DNA from: DASXRU01 sp036506395
Lineage (GTDB): Bacteria > Acidobacteriota > Blastocatellia > Pyrinomonadales > Pyrinomonadaceae
DNA length: 64,000 bases
Assembly (NCBI GenBank): GCA_036506395.1
Contig: DASXRU010000073.1
Span: forward strand, 1 to 64,000
Direction of reading: 5' to 3'
Part shown: one piece after another, positions 35,973 to 44,618 of the stretch
How the letters are laid out: every line of letters starts with the position of its first letter
Position numbering within the stretch: the stretch's first letter is position 1
Made by a program: the position numbers and the translations under genes
The notes under the pieces: generated by a model
What the model was told of the DNA's origin: nothing
Seen by the model: only the letters and a program-made list of their open reading frames with translations
Databases searched by the model: none

Positions 35973-36406
35973 GATGTGGACCTCTTAAGTACTGACCGCA
36001 GCGCGTGAAGCGCGAATATTGGTTCAAGGGCGAAGCGAAAAGAGCAGGAGACTAAGCCACGGGCCTTTTTGATCCTTTGTCCAACGCAGGTCCGTATTAC
36101 TTCCGTCGTACCCTTTGACCTACAGTATGGCGAATGTAATAGATTGCTTAGCCAGGGTTTAGTTCCTGGCGTACTTCGCAACCAGCTGTCCTAAATTAGG
36201 GAAGGGAAAGCAATGATAAGGCCTATCTAAGCCGGCCGTCTGTGCGGTAACACACACAACTGGAATCCACGCTTCGGAACGCCGGCATGATTAGGTGATA
36301 AGGGACAAATTGCGAATTGTGATCACGGCTCTAAAAACAAGAAGGCGGCCGGGATGGCCGCCTTTTGTTCCCAATGGCAGTTACCTACCGCTTACTGAGC
36401 TGTTTC
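35973..36406. other. Intergenic region with terminator
   Basis: Apart from the hairpin at 36342-36366, no features were recognised between the receiver gene and the M56 peptidase gene. Confidence 0.4.
36342..36370. terminator. Rho-independent terminator after the BlaR1-like gene
   Basis: A perfect 9-bp stem AAGGCGGCC/GGCCGCCTT encloses GGGAT, with T-rich tracts on both flanks. It follows the stop of the minus-strand M56 gene. Confidence 0.82.
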
Positions 36407-38656
36407 TCAACGGTCTTCATTTTCAGTCTTAATAATGTGGCCGTCGGTGGCGCTTATCCAGACGTATCTGGTTGTGCTCTTTTCGCCTTCGGCGTTGATT
36501 ATGACGAGATGATAAAACACCTGTCCATCCTGCTCGCGGCCCAGACTGCATGCCAGGACTTTGCCGGGATACTGGCTGGTGGCAATCTGGATCGCTCGAT
36601 CCATTGAGATTGTGGCGCCCCTGGTCATTTCGACTTGCTTGCGGGCCCGCTCTTCTCGGCCACTTTCCACACGGTCCTTGCGCATGCGCATTTCAAAAAC
36701 TTTGTCTTTGAGCTTGGCGTCCTCGTCGGCCTTCTCCCTCTCCTTATCCTGTTTCTCACGTTCACGCTCTTTCAGTTTGTTCTTCTGCCCGTCATTTACG
36801 CTGAAATGCATTTCCACAGTGATACGTTTGGAAATGGGTTGACCATCCTTCATGTATGGCCGAAATCGCGATTGGCGAAGTGCCTCGACTGCATTTGCGT
36901 CGAGCGAGGGGAAGAGAGGCTTCGTTACTTGTATGTCCTGAGGCAACCCGTTTGGATCGATGGTCGCCGATAATATCACCGTCCCTTCAATCTTTTTGTC
37001 GCGAGCGTCTTCCGAATACTTCGGCTCGACGTGATGGATCATCATGCCTCTTTCGTCGTTCTGGTACAGCTTCTCCATCAGCGCCATTTGGGCCTGCGCC
37101 TCTCGCAGTCGCGCCTCGTTCTCTGGCCGGTTCTTTTCCATTTGCGCGATGGCTTCCTGAACTTCTCGCATCCGGTCCTTTGGGTACAGCTTTTCCATTT
37201 CGGCGATCTTCTGCTTTGCTTCCCGCATCCGCGCTTCGTCGCCGGGATATTGAGCTTCGATCTCAGCCAGCTTTTCCTGTATTTCCTGACGGACCCTCTC
37301 CCGGTCTTGGCCGGATTGTTGCGCTTCTTCCTCCCTAAGTTTCACTGCCGCTTCCTGTAATTCCCGCTCCATCCGATGCAAGGCTTCGAGTTCTGGGCCC
37401 TGAAGGTTGGGATTTTTCCGTAATTGCTCCTTCAACTCACGTTCCTGGCGTTTCAACTCTTCACGGGCTCTCTGTAACTCTTGCCTGGTCTCCCGTCTAT
37501 TGTCCTGCTGTTGGATTATGACCGGTTCTGGCCCGTTGATATCGAAACGGATCGCAAACGACGCGGCCGCGACGCATGGGGTTATCAGAAGTAATGAAGC
37601 TGTAATCAGCAACAACGTCCTTCGGCGCGTGCTGAGCTTTGGTTTTGCAAGCAATGACATAATACGTATCTCCAAAATGTCGGCATCTGTGATGCCTATG
37701 GTTGTATCTGCGTCCAGGCGACCTGCGAGCGGCGCCCAGCCAATCAATCTCACCAGCGAACGAGCATAGACGTCCGGCCTCAGCAGTTTTTTTGCGACCA
37801 GGTCATCACAGCAAAGCTCTCGCGTTTGCCGGATGCGACGCCACAACAAGGCAGCCCCCGGATGAAACGACAGCGGCAGGTAGATGAGTTCATAGAGCAG
37901 ATTAAGGATGTAGTCGCGCCGCGCGACGTGTACGAGTTCATGGCCTATCGCTGACGACAATACGTCTTTGTCAGCTTCGCGCAATAACCGCTCCGGCAGA
38001 ATGATGACGTGATGGAAGACCCCGGCGGTAATCGGCACCGGCACGGCCGTCGAGCAAACAATTCGAACGGCGGCGCAGCCGATGGCAGCCTGGCACTCAG
38101 CGATTATCTTTTGGATGCGGTCAGGGAATGAAACTGAATAAGCGCCGCGTATGATGGTCCTGGTTCGGCGCCAGGCCCGGAGCAACTTAACGCTACGGTA
38201 AGATAGAGACATTGCGTAGAGCCCGACCAGCACCGTTGCCAAGGTGCTATTCAGGCGAACGGGAGATATCCAAACGCCTCTCTGAAAGATAGAAGGGCTT
38301 TGGCGCGCGGTTTTAGCCGTGGGCTGTGACGGCGCAACTCTGGAGGGTGACGCTGACTTTTCTGTGGGTTCTGCCGCCTCCGATTGTACGGAAGTGATCG
38401 GAGCGATATTAATTGGCGCGGCCGCAATCGGTGTTGGCTCCGGAGCCGAACCTTGAAGCGACTTCACCAGAAGTAAACAACTCGCCAGCGGCAAACCAAG
38501 CGATAAGACCAGGGCGGCCACCCAGACTGCGTGTCGTTGCCAGGGGGCTGTCGGGCGAAGCAACCAGGCACAAACGACGGCGACTGCGGTGATAACAGCG
38601 ATCTGCCACGCAGCATTCAACAAAAACGTCACCAGTAGTTGAGCTACTGTTCTCAT
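36407..38656 (-). CDS. BlaR1-like M56 peptidase with coiled coil, TonB-C and PepSY-like regions
   Basis: The 749-residue protein has several N-terminal membrane helices and the zinc peptidase motif HELVH (His239, Glu240, His243) of the M56 (BlaR1/MecR1) family. From ~385 to 535 follows a long Glu/Lys/Arg coiled coil with repeated units containing IAEMEKLYPKD and MALMEKLYQND. Residues ~537-622 form a TonB C-terminal-like domain (EPKYSEDARDKKIEGTVIL). The end is PepSY-like (SMDRAIQIATSQYPGKVLA). This could sense a periplasmic signal and cut the BlaI repressor encoded upstream. The extra domains are unusual for this family. Confidence 0.9.
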   Translation of the reverse strand: MRTVAQLLVTFLLNAAWQIAVITAVAVVCAWLLRPTAPWQRHAVWVAALVLSLGLPLASCLLLVKSLQGSAPEPTPIAAAPINIAPITSVQSEAAEPTEKSASPSRVAPSQPTAKTARQSPSIFQRGVWISPVRLNSTLATVLVGLYAMSLSYRSVKLLRAWRRTRTIIRGAYSVSFPDRIQKIIAECQAAIGCAAVRIVCSTAVPVPITAGVFHHVIILPERLLREADKDVLSSAIGHELVHVARRDYILNLLYELIYLPLSFHPGAALLWRRIRQTRELCCDDLVAKKLLRPDVYARSLVRLIGWAPLAGRLDADTTIGITDADILEIRIMSLLAKPKLSTRRRTLLLITASLLLITPCVAAASFAIRFDINGPEPVIIQQQDNRRETRQELQRAREELKRQERELKEQLRKNPNLQGPELEALHRMERELQEAAVKLREEEAQQSGQDRERVRQEIQEKLAEIEAQYPGDEARMREAKQKIAEMEKLYPKDRMREVQEAIAQMEKNRPENEARLREAQAQMALMEKLYQNDERGMMIHHVEPKYSEDARDKKIEGTVILSATIDPNGLPQDIQVTKPLFPSLDANAVEALRQSRFRPYMKDGQPISKRITVEMHFSVNDGQKNKLKEREREKQDKEREKADEDAKLKDKVFEMRMRKDRVESGREERARKQVEMTRGATISMDRAIQIATSQYPGKVLACSLGREQDGQVFYHLVIINAEGEKSTTRYVWISATDGHIIKTENEDR

Positions 38657-39045
38657 TTCTTTTCTTCGCGGGTTTCTTCCAGAAGTTTATGCAGGCGCGC
38701 CAACTTCTGTGGCGTCAGATGCTTTGTTTCCACCAGGCTCATGACGAGACTTTCGGCTGAGCCGCCGAATAACCGATCGACAATGTCGCCCATGTGCTGA
38801 CCGACCGCCTGGCTGCGGCTGACCGCCGGCTTATAAAAATAAGCGCGCTCCTTCAGCGTCCGTTTCACCTTGCCCTTGCGCTGCAGGATGTTGAGCATCG
38901 TCTGCACGGTGGTATAGGCCAGCTCCCGTTCCAAATGCTGCTGCACGGTCTGCACGTTGGCCGGCCCGGTTTCCCAAAGGACGTGCATAATCTCCAGCTC
39001 CAGCGGCGTCAGGTGCTCAGTTTTTCGTCGCGCCATCGGTTCCAA
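38653..39045 (-). CDS. BlaI/MecI-type transcriptional repressor
   Basis: The 130-residue protein is a winged-helix repressor (LTPLELEIMHVLWETGPANV, then AYTTVQTMLNILQRKGKV). BlaI repressors bind palindromic operators as dimers and are released by BlaR1-type proteolysis. Its stop overlaps the next start by four bases, so expression is coupled to the M56 peptidase. Two matching palindromes lie just upstream. Confidence 0.92.
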   Translation of the reverse strand: MEPMARRKTEHLTPLELEIMHVLWETGPANVQTVQQHLERELAYTTVQTMLNILQRKGKVKRTLKERAYFYKPAVSRSQAVGQHMGDIVDRLFGGSAESLVMSLVETKHLTPQKLARLHKLLEETREEKK

Positions 39046-39048
39046 CTC

Positions 39049-39103
39049 CTAAGAGTTTAGGACTATAAACGCGAACCGTAATTGTTGTCAACTAATTTTT
39101 TAG
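39049..39103. promoter_or_regulatory. Paired BlaI operator-like palindromes
   Basis: CTAAGAGTTTAG (39049-39060) and CTAATTTTTTAG (39092-39103) share the pattern CTAA-N4-TTAG, 43 bases apart from start to start, close to four DNA turns. Both lie between the BlaI start and the TonB receptor end, in the expected promoter zone. The pattern differs from the classical staphylococcal TACTA box, so this is inference from position and repetition. Confidence 0.55.
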
Positions 39104-39213
39104 GAGATGAAGAACCGGGGCAGAAGCCCGAGCATTAGCGAGGGCTCCGCAACTTTGTTAAGAGGCGGTTAGGGAAAGGAAAGAGAGCCCTCCCTTACGG
39201 TCGGGCTTCTGCC

Positions 39214-41559
39214 TCAGAACTCGATTACCACGCCGACCGAAGGCAAAATTGGCAAGACGCGATCAAGTTGGCCGAAGACTCGGCCATCGAAACCAAAGTC
39301 GAAGAAGCCGGCGTAGCGCAGGTTGTTGCGGTTCAGTGCGTTAATCACTTCGCCCGTTAACGTTAACTTCCACTTCTTAAACAGGAACGCCTTACTCAGA
39401 CGTACATCAACGCGGCTGTAATATGGCAGTCGCGCCAGGTTGCGTTCGTTCGCCAGGAAGTATCCCGTTCCAACCTGGCGGAAGAAACCGGGAATAGGTT
39501 GGCCACTGCCATAGCGCCATTCACCGCTGAGGTTCCATGTCTCGTTGAAGCGATAGCCGCCGTAGGCATTTATCGTGTGGCGCTGATCCGTATCGCTGAC
39601 AAAGGTCAGACCGTCGTGAGCGTCCGTTAGTTTAGTGCGCGAGTAAGCGTAAGAGAGCCAGCCGGTGAGCTTGTTGGCGCTGCGTCTCTGCAGCGTCAAC
39701 TCGATGCCGCGCGCGTGGCCGCGCAACGCATTGCGAAATGGAAACTCTGAAAAGTCAAGAAAGCTTCCCGTGAGCCGGGGCTCGGAGAGACTGAAGAACA
39801 GATTCTCGTCTTCTCGATCATAGACCTCCGCGACCAGCCGTACTCGATCGCCGAAGAGCCGTTCGACACTGGCGTTGTAATGAGTGGCGCGCTCTGATCG
39901 CAGCGCGGTGTTGCCCAGGCGGCCAAACATCTGCTCGAAGTCCGGGAATTGATAGTAACGTCCGGCTGCCGCGCGAACTCTCAGGTTTTTGTCCACTGCC
40001 CAGCTAAAAGATGCACGCGGTGAAAAGCGCGTTTCGCCCGTCACGCCACTGTGTTCGACGCGCCCTCCTCCGGTTAAGCTCAAGCCCAAGTGCTCGCTGC
40101 TCCATGTGTCCTGTGCGTAGTAGCCTTGCTCTGTTCCGCTGCGATTGAAACTGCCGAAGTCGCCCAGGCCGGTAAAAAAGAAGAACCGCTGAGTGATGCT
40201 GTCCACATTCAATGAACGAACGTAAAGGCCGGCCTCGATGCGATGCGAGCGATGCGTCAGGTAGTTAACGTCGCTGCGCACACCGTATTGCGTTCGATGG
40301 CCATCCTCGAGGATCGCATCGTCGCGGTTCGTGTTCTTGAAATTGGTTCGCAGGGCAAACACGCGCGTCTGCCAGAACAGATGCGGATCAGGCGTGTAGG
40401 CCCAATGACCATTAACCAGCAGGTTGCGCGAGTTGCCACGAAAGACGTTGTTGATTCCCAGCAGATCGCGATCGCGATTGCGGTCGTAATTGAATGCTCC
40501 ATAGATAACGGAGAAACCAATCTGGCTGTGCGACGTCAGATCGTAGAGCGCCTTTCCCTGAAAATCGGCGAAGCCAAGCACTGGCGGATTATTGGTAAAG
40601 TGATTCTCGTTATTAATCCGCCTGATCAAATACCCCACATAGCTTTTCCGGGCGGCAAACAGGTAAGAACCCTTGCCCTGAGCAAATGGTCCATCAATGA
40701 CTCCAGAGAGGCCGCTTAGGCTCGCGGCGATACGACCTGCCGGCTTTACGCGGTTCCCGTCCCTGGTCTCCGCGGCAAGTATGGCGGCGGAGCGATAGCC
40801 GTATTTGGCCGGAAACGCCCCGCTCATTAGCGAGACGGAATTAACCGTGTCGGCATTGATTACTGAAAGTGAGCCGGTGTCCGGATAACCGCCCTGCACC
40901 GTATGAACGAAGTTGTCCGTCAGAACTCCATCGATAAAAAGCCCGACGCGATCGAAACCGGCGCCGCGAATGGCAAACTCGCTGCGAAAGTCATCGTTGG
41001 TGCTCGCGCCCGGCAGGGCCTGGGCTGCCCGCACCGGATCACCCAGCAGCACACTGGAAAGCGCTTGCAGCTCGCGCTTGTTGAGCATTTGCTCCGAGGC
41101 GGCATTAGTTTCCGTAGTCTCATACGGATCCGCGAGTACGTTGACATGCTCGGTCAACATCGCCGCGTCTGCGTTCAGCGCAATCACAACTTCGGCGTTG
41201 TCGCCGTCTTTCAGAGTGATGGTCTTCTTTACCAGCCCGGAATTCACTGTCGTGATGTAAAGCTCGACCTGGCCCACAGGAAGCTTCTCCAATGTGAAGG
41301 CGCCGTTCTCATCCGTGGTTGCGCTCTGATCAGTGCCACTGGCAATGACCTTCACCTTCGCAACTGGCTCGCCAGTGCGCGCGTCAACTACCCGGCCGTG
41401 CAAAGTCATGAGACGTTCTTGCGGTGATGGCGGATTTTGAAGGCTAATAACCGGTAATTTGCAGAGCGCGGCCGGCAAATTGAAGCGCGTCTTCGCCTGT
41501 AATGTTGGGATAGTGAGTGAACCTAGAGTGAGGAAGGGAATCACAAATAATTTCTTCAT
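39214..41559 (-). CDS. TonB-dependent receptor with carboxypeptidase-regulatory domain
   Basis: From ATG 41559 the precursor has 781 residues. A signal peptide is followed by a carboxypeptidase-regulatory-like domain (MTLHGRVVDARTGEPVAKV), a plug (VRAAQALPGASTNDDF, FAIRGAGFDRVGLFIDGVL) and a 22-strand-type barrel ending in the C-terminal Phe (GVVIEF). Such receptors import large or scarce substrates across the outer membrane using TonB energy. Substrate unknown. It is encoded upstream of the BlaI/M56 genes on the same strand, but with a 168-base gap holding operator-like sites. Confidence 0.9.
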   Translation of the reverse strand: MKKLFVIPFLTLGSLTIPTLQAKTRFNLPAALCKLPVISLQNPPSPQERLMTLHGRVVDARTGEPVAKVKVIASGTDQSATTDENGAFTLEKLPVGQVELYITTVNSGLVKKTITLKDGDNAEVVIALNADAAMLTEHVNVLADPYETTETNAASEQMLNKRELQALSSVLLGDPVRAAQALPGASTNDDFRSEFAIRGAGFDRVGLFIDGVLTDNFVHTVQGGYPDTGSLSVINADTVNSVSLMSGAFPAKYGYRSAAILAAETRDGNRVKPAGRIAASLSGLSGVIDGPFAQGKGSYLFAARKSYVGYLIRRINNENHFTNNPPVLGFADFQGKALYDLTSHSQIGFSVIYGAFNYDRNRDRDLLGINNVFRGNSRNLLVNGHWAYTPDPHLFWQTRVFALRTNFKNTNRDDAILEDGHRTQYGVRSDVNYLTHRSHRIEAGLYVRSLNVDSITQRFFFFTGLGDFGSFNRSGTEQGYYAQDTWSSEHLGLSLTGGGRVEHSGVTGETRFSPRASFSWAVDKNLRVRAAAGRYYQFPDFEQMFGRLGNTALRSERATHYNASVERLFGDRVRLVAEVYDREDENLFFSLSEPRLTGSFLDFSEFPFRNALRGHARGIELTLQRRSANKLTGWLSYAYSRTKLTDAHDGLTFVSDTDQRHTINAYGGYRFNETWNLSGEWRYGSGQPIPGFFRQVGTGYFLANERNLARLPYYSRVDVRLSKAFLFKKWKLTLTGEVINALNRNNLRYAGFFDFGFDGRVFGQLDRVLPILPSVGVVIEF

Positions 41560-41761
41560 GCCTGCATTGTGCGCTTGATGTTCATCGATAGCGAGGCGGG
41601 GGCAGACCAATCAATGTGTCTGTTCCTTGATCCGCGCTTATCCGCGTTAATCTGCGGCCGTTACTCGACACGCTCGCGTAAACCGTGATACAACGCGCCC
41701 CTACGAGCAAGTCCTAAGGCGCTGAGAACCATTACTTTAATCAACCAGAGGAGACCTGGTC

Positions 41762-42634
41762 ATGATCCTTGTAGTAGGCGCAACAGGATTATTGGGCAGT
41801 GAGATTTGTCGCTTACTCGCTGCCGCGGGCAAACCTATTCGGGCGCTGGTCCGACCCACTTCAGACAAAGGCAAAGTCGCACGGCTCCAAAGTCTGGGCG
41901 CGGAAATTTCGCAAGGTGATCTGAAAAATCGCCACTCTCTGGAAGCAGCTTGTAAAGGAGTCAAAGCGGTTATCTCAACAGCATCTGCAACCCTTTCGCG
42001 GCAGGAAGGAGACTCGATCCAGACGGTAGATCTCGAGGGTCAGTTGAGCCTAATCGATGCGGCGAAAACCGCTGGCGCCAGTCAATTCATACTGATCTCG
42101 TTCTCGCCCAGCGCGATCGACTTTCCGCTGCAATCCGCCAAGCGTGCGGTGGAAGAGCATCTGAAGCAGAGCGGACTCAACTATACGATCCTGCAACCGA
42201 CCTGCTTCATGGAAGTGTGGCTGAGTCCGGCCCTGGGTTTTGACGCTGCTAATGCCAAAGCACAGATCTACGGCGCGGGGCAGAACAAAATTAGTTGGAT
42301 CTCACTTAGAGATGTGGCGAAGTTTGCGGTGCAGTCACTGGACAAACCCGCGGCTCGTGATTCCGTGATCGAGTTGGGCGGTCCCGAAAGCTTGAGTCCT
42401 TTGGAAGTGGTGAAGATCTTCGAGCAGGTGCAGGGACACGCATTCGAAATCCAACACGTTCCCGATGAAGCGCTGTTGGAACAAAAGAAGACCGCCACCG
42501 ATCCTCTAGCGGAGTCGTTTGCCGGTCTGATGCTTTACTACTCTGCGGGGAGCGTTATTGATATGCGCGAGACGCTACAAAAATTCCCCGTGCAACTCAC
42601 TTCGGTCAAAGACTACGCTCAAGCGAGTCTGTAG
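41762..42634 (+). CDS. NmrA-like NAD(P)-binding reductase
   Basis: The 290-residue protein starts with a Rossmann glycine motif (VVGATGLLG, residues 4-12) followed by ALVRPTSDKGK for NADP phosphate. SQFILISFSP and the later FMEVWL block fit the NmrA/TMR-like atypical SDR group, which includes redox sensors and small-molecule reductases. The classic YxxxK catalytic pair is not intact, so a sensor or quinone reductase-like role is possible. GAGGAG precedes the ATG. The TAG stop is also the start of a palindromic element. Confidence 0.85.
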   Translation: MILVVGATGLLGSEICRLLAAAGKPIRALVRPTSDKGKVARLQSLGAEISQGDLKNRHSLEAACKGVKAVISTASATLSRQEGDSIQTVDLEGQLSLIDAAKTAGASQFILISFSPSAIDFPLQSAKRAVEEHLKQSGLNYTILQPTCFMEVWLSPALGFDAANAKAQIYGAGQNKISWISLRDVAKFAVQSLDKPAARDSVIELGGPESLSPLEVVKIFEQVQGHAFEIQHVPDEALLEQKKTATDPLAESFAGLMLYYSAGSVIDMRETLQKFPVQLTSVKDYAQASL

Positions 42635-42942
42635 GAAGCTCTGATCAAGTCATCCGGACGTGCCTCTTCAAAGCCCGCGTAGCGGGTAGAAGCATAAAAC
42701 CTGGGGTGGAGCGAAGCGGAACCCCAGGATCACGAGAGGGAAGAACACCGAGCGCGCGAAGCGTGCGACAGCCCAAAAGCTGCAATTTGCTCGTGATGAA
42801 ATCGCTGTCGCCCACTTCGTGGGCTTTCTGCTCCATACCGCAACGCGCCCTGGGGTTTCGCTTCGCTCCACCCCAGGCTTTATGCTGTCGCCGCGCTTCG
42901 CGGGCTCAAGAGAATCTTTCATGAACTTGATCAGAGCTTCCT
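42633..42942. repeat. 310-bp nested palindromic element
   Basis: The ends AGGAAGCTCTGATCAAGT (42633-42650) and ACTTGATCAGAGCTTCCT (42925-42942) are perfect inverted copies. Inside, imperfect arms of ~95 bases follow, containing CCTGGGGTGGAGCGAAGCG and its complement. It resembles a small palindromic mobile unit (MITE/REP type). It begins within the stop codon of the reductase gene. Frames inside give the PGVERSETPG peptide known as an artefact of such repeats. Confidence 0.75.
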
Positions 42943-43130
42943 GTAGTCTGCCAGGACAGCTGTTCTTCAGGGTGGTGATCCCAGCAGTTTTTCTGATCCG
43001 TGTTTATCTGCGCTGATCTGTGGCTGATTTACCCGCTCGCTATCGCGAGCGGTTCTGTATGTTTTGTCTGATCCGCTCTTATCCGCGTTCATCCGCGGCC
43101 AATTTACTCGAAATCGCGTTAAAATCCAGT
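42943..43130. repeat. Dispersed repeat, copy 1
   Basis: The block at 42962-43030 (CAGGGTGGTGATCCCAG, then TTTATCTGCGCTGATCTGTG) recurs at 44389-44456 with few changes. A second, related block (TTATCCGCGTTCATCCGCGG) follows at ~43080-43099. These oligo-periodic sequences are dispersed intergenic repeats. Confidence 0.6.
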
Positions 43131-44273
43131 ATGACCCGCGAACCAACCTACCAGGCAGCTCGCACTGTTGCCGCGACTGTCGAAGCACATTTTGCCCGAC
43201 ACCACGCTGAAGCACGCCGGCGAGGCGAGCGCGAGCTGGCCCATGCGCCCGATGCCGCCACCATTGAAACGATCATCGACGCAGCTTTCTGGGCCAGCTT
43301 CCGGCCAGAGGAGGGCCGCTTTCCGAAAATCTCGCTTTCCTTTCTTCCACCCGAAGAGGCGGGCCAACCGTTGATGCTCGAGCATCGCTTGCCACTTACG
43401 CCGGCCACTCTGACAAAACTCGCTCCGGCAGTTGAGCGTCCGGGAATTCATCTCGGTGTCTGGCGAGAGGGGGACGAAGTCCAAATTTGGGGCGCCACGC
43501 GAACGGTGCCCAGCCTGGGATTTGTGCTGGAGGACGTCGAGCCTGGATTGCTGGTAATCAAACATCGCCGCATCGATGGCTTTGGGAAGTTTGCCAACGT
43601 CGCTGTCCTGAAGGGCGAGCAGGTGAAGATCGTGGATGAACAGGGCGCGAGTTTGCCGGACTGCCCCGATCTGCTCAAGTCGCTAAGCCAATTCACCGCT
43701 CCGGCGACCTGGGACGATTCGGTAAATGTGCTGGTGCAACTAGCGGCCTCAATGCGCGCGCACGGCCACGGTGGCACGCTGCTAATCGTACCCGCGGGAG
43801 TCGAAAAGTGGCGCGAGTCAATCGTGCACCCGGTCACTTACTCAGTGGCGCCTCCCTTTTCGAAGCTCGCGGATTTGCTCAGAAAAGGTCCGAGCGCCGT
43901 GACTGAGGCCGAGTGGCAAGTGTCGGTGCGCAGCGCCTCTGAAGCGATTGCCGGTTTGACCGCAGTGGATGGCGCGACGGTAATTACGAATCAATACGAG
44001 GTGCTGGCATTTGGCGCGAAGATCAGGCGCGCGACCGGCAACGAACCCGCTGAGCAGATGATGCTGACTGAAGCCATCGTCGGCAATCAAGCGGAGGTAG
44101 TTCTTCCGGTGCAGCACGGCGGCACCCGGCACTTGTCCGCGGCCCAGTTCATATATGACCAGCGTGATGCTCTGGCGCTGGTCGCTTCGCAGGACGGACG
44201 CTTCACAGTGTTTGCGTGGTCGCCCTGCGAACAGATGGTCCATGCCCATCGTGTAGATGTGTTGTTGCTGTAG
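43131..44273 (+). CDS. DACNV-type putative sensor protein (DisA-like fold)
   Basis: With ATG 43131 as start the product has 380 residues. The C-terminal ~110 residues resemble the diadenylate cyclase (DisA_N) domain in two places: VDGATVITNQYEVLAFGAKI corresponds to the DGA motif and GTRHLSAAQFIYDQRDALAL to the GTRHRAA motif. The change from RHRAA to RHLSA could affect catalysis. This pattern matches the predicted DACNV sensor group, thought to bind a nucleotide signal. The upstream frame in-frame with it is repeat DNA and is not included. Confidence 0.7.
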   Translation: MTREPTYQAARTVAATVEAHFARHHAEARRRGERELAHAPDAATIETIIDAAFWASFRPEEGRFPKISLSFLPPEEAGQPLMLEHRLPLTPATLTKLAPAVERPGIHLGVWREGDEVQIWGATRTVPSLGFVLEDVEPGLLVIKHRRIDGFGKFANVAVLKGEQVKIVDEQGASLPDCPDLLKSLSQFTAPATWDDSVNVLVQLAASMRAHGHGGTLLIVPAGVEKWRESIVHPVTYSVAPPFSKLADLLRKGPSAVTEAEWQVSVRSASEAIAGLTAVDGATVITNQYEVLAFGAKIRRATGNEPAEQMMLTEAIVGNQAEVVLPVQHGGTRHLSAAQFIYDQRDALALVASQDGRFTVFAWSPCEQMVHAHRVDVLLL

Positions 44274-44618
44274 CGTACGAGGCAGTAGCCCGACCGTTAG
44301 GGAGGGCTCCGAGAGCGGAGAAAGAATTAGCCGCAGATTAACGCGGATACACGCAGATAAGATCACTACCCAGTTAAGACTGGCAGTGTTCTCCAGGGTG
44401 GTGATCCCAGATTTTCTAATCTGTGTTTATCTGTGCTGATCTGTGGCTGATTTAATCTTGGTTCCGTATTCGCAAGTAAGACTATCCACAGATTACCCAG
44501 ATTACACAGATAAAGGCAGAAGGCAGTAGCAAAGAGCAAAGAGCAAAGAGCAAAGAGCAAAGAGCAGTGAGTAGAGTCTCGGATTGCGAACTTAATTTGA
44601 AATATTCAAACTGACCAA
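44274..44618. repeat. Repeat-rich intergenic region
   Basis: Contains a second copy of the dispersed ~70-bp repeat (44389-44456), related ATCCACAGATTACCCAGATT words, and a tandem run of the 7-base unit AGCAAAG (44528-44562). No gene is recognised. Confidence 0.65.
44528..44568. repeat. Heptamer tandem repeat AGCAAAG
   Basis: About five copies of AGCAAAG or AGAGCAA stand in a row, followed by AGCAGTG. Related 7-base runs (AGCAGTA, AGTGAGC) occur at 45469-45503 and 49757-49795. Confidence 0.75.

Noticed and set aside
42668..42924. ORFs with PGVERSETPG peptide
   Set aside because: Derived from the palindromic element; no ribosome binding site or family support.
44528..44568. CRISPR-like array
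   Set aside because: Units are 7 bases long with no spacers, so it is a simple tandem repeat.
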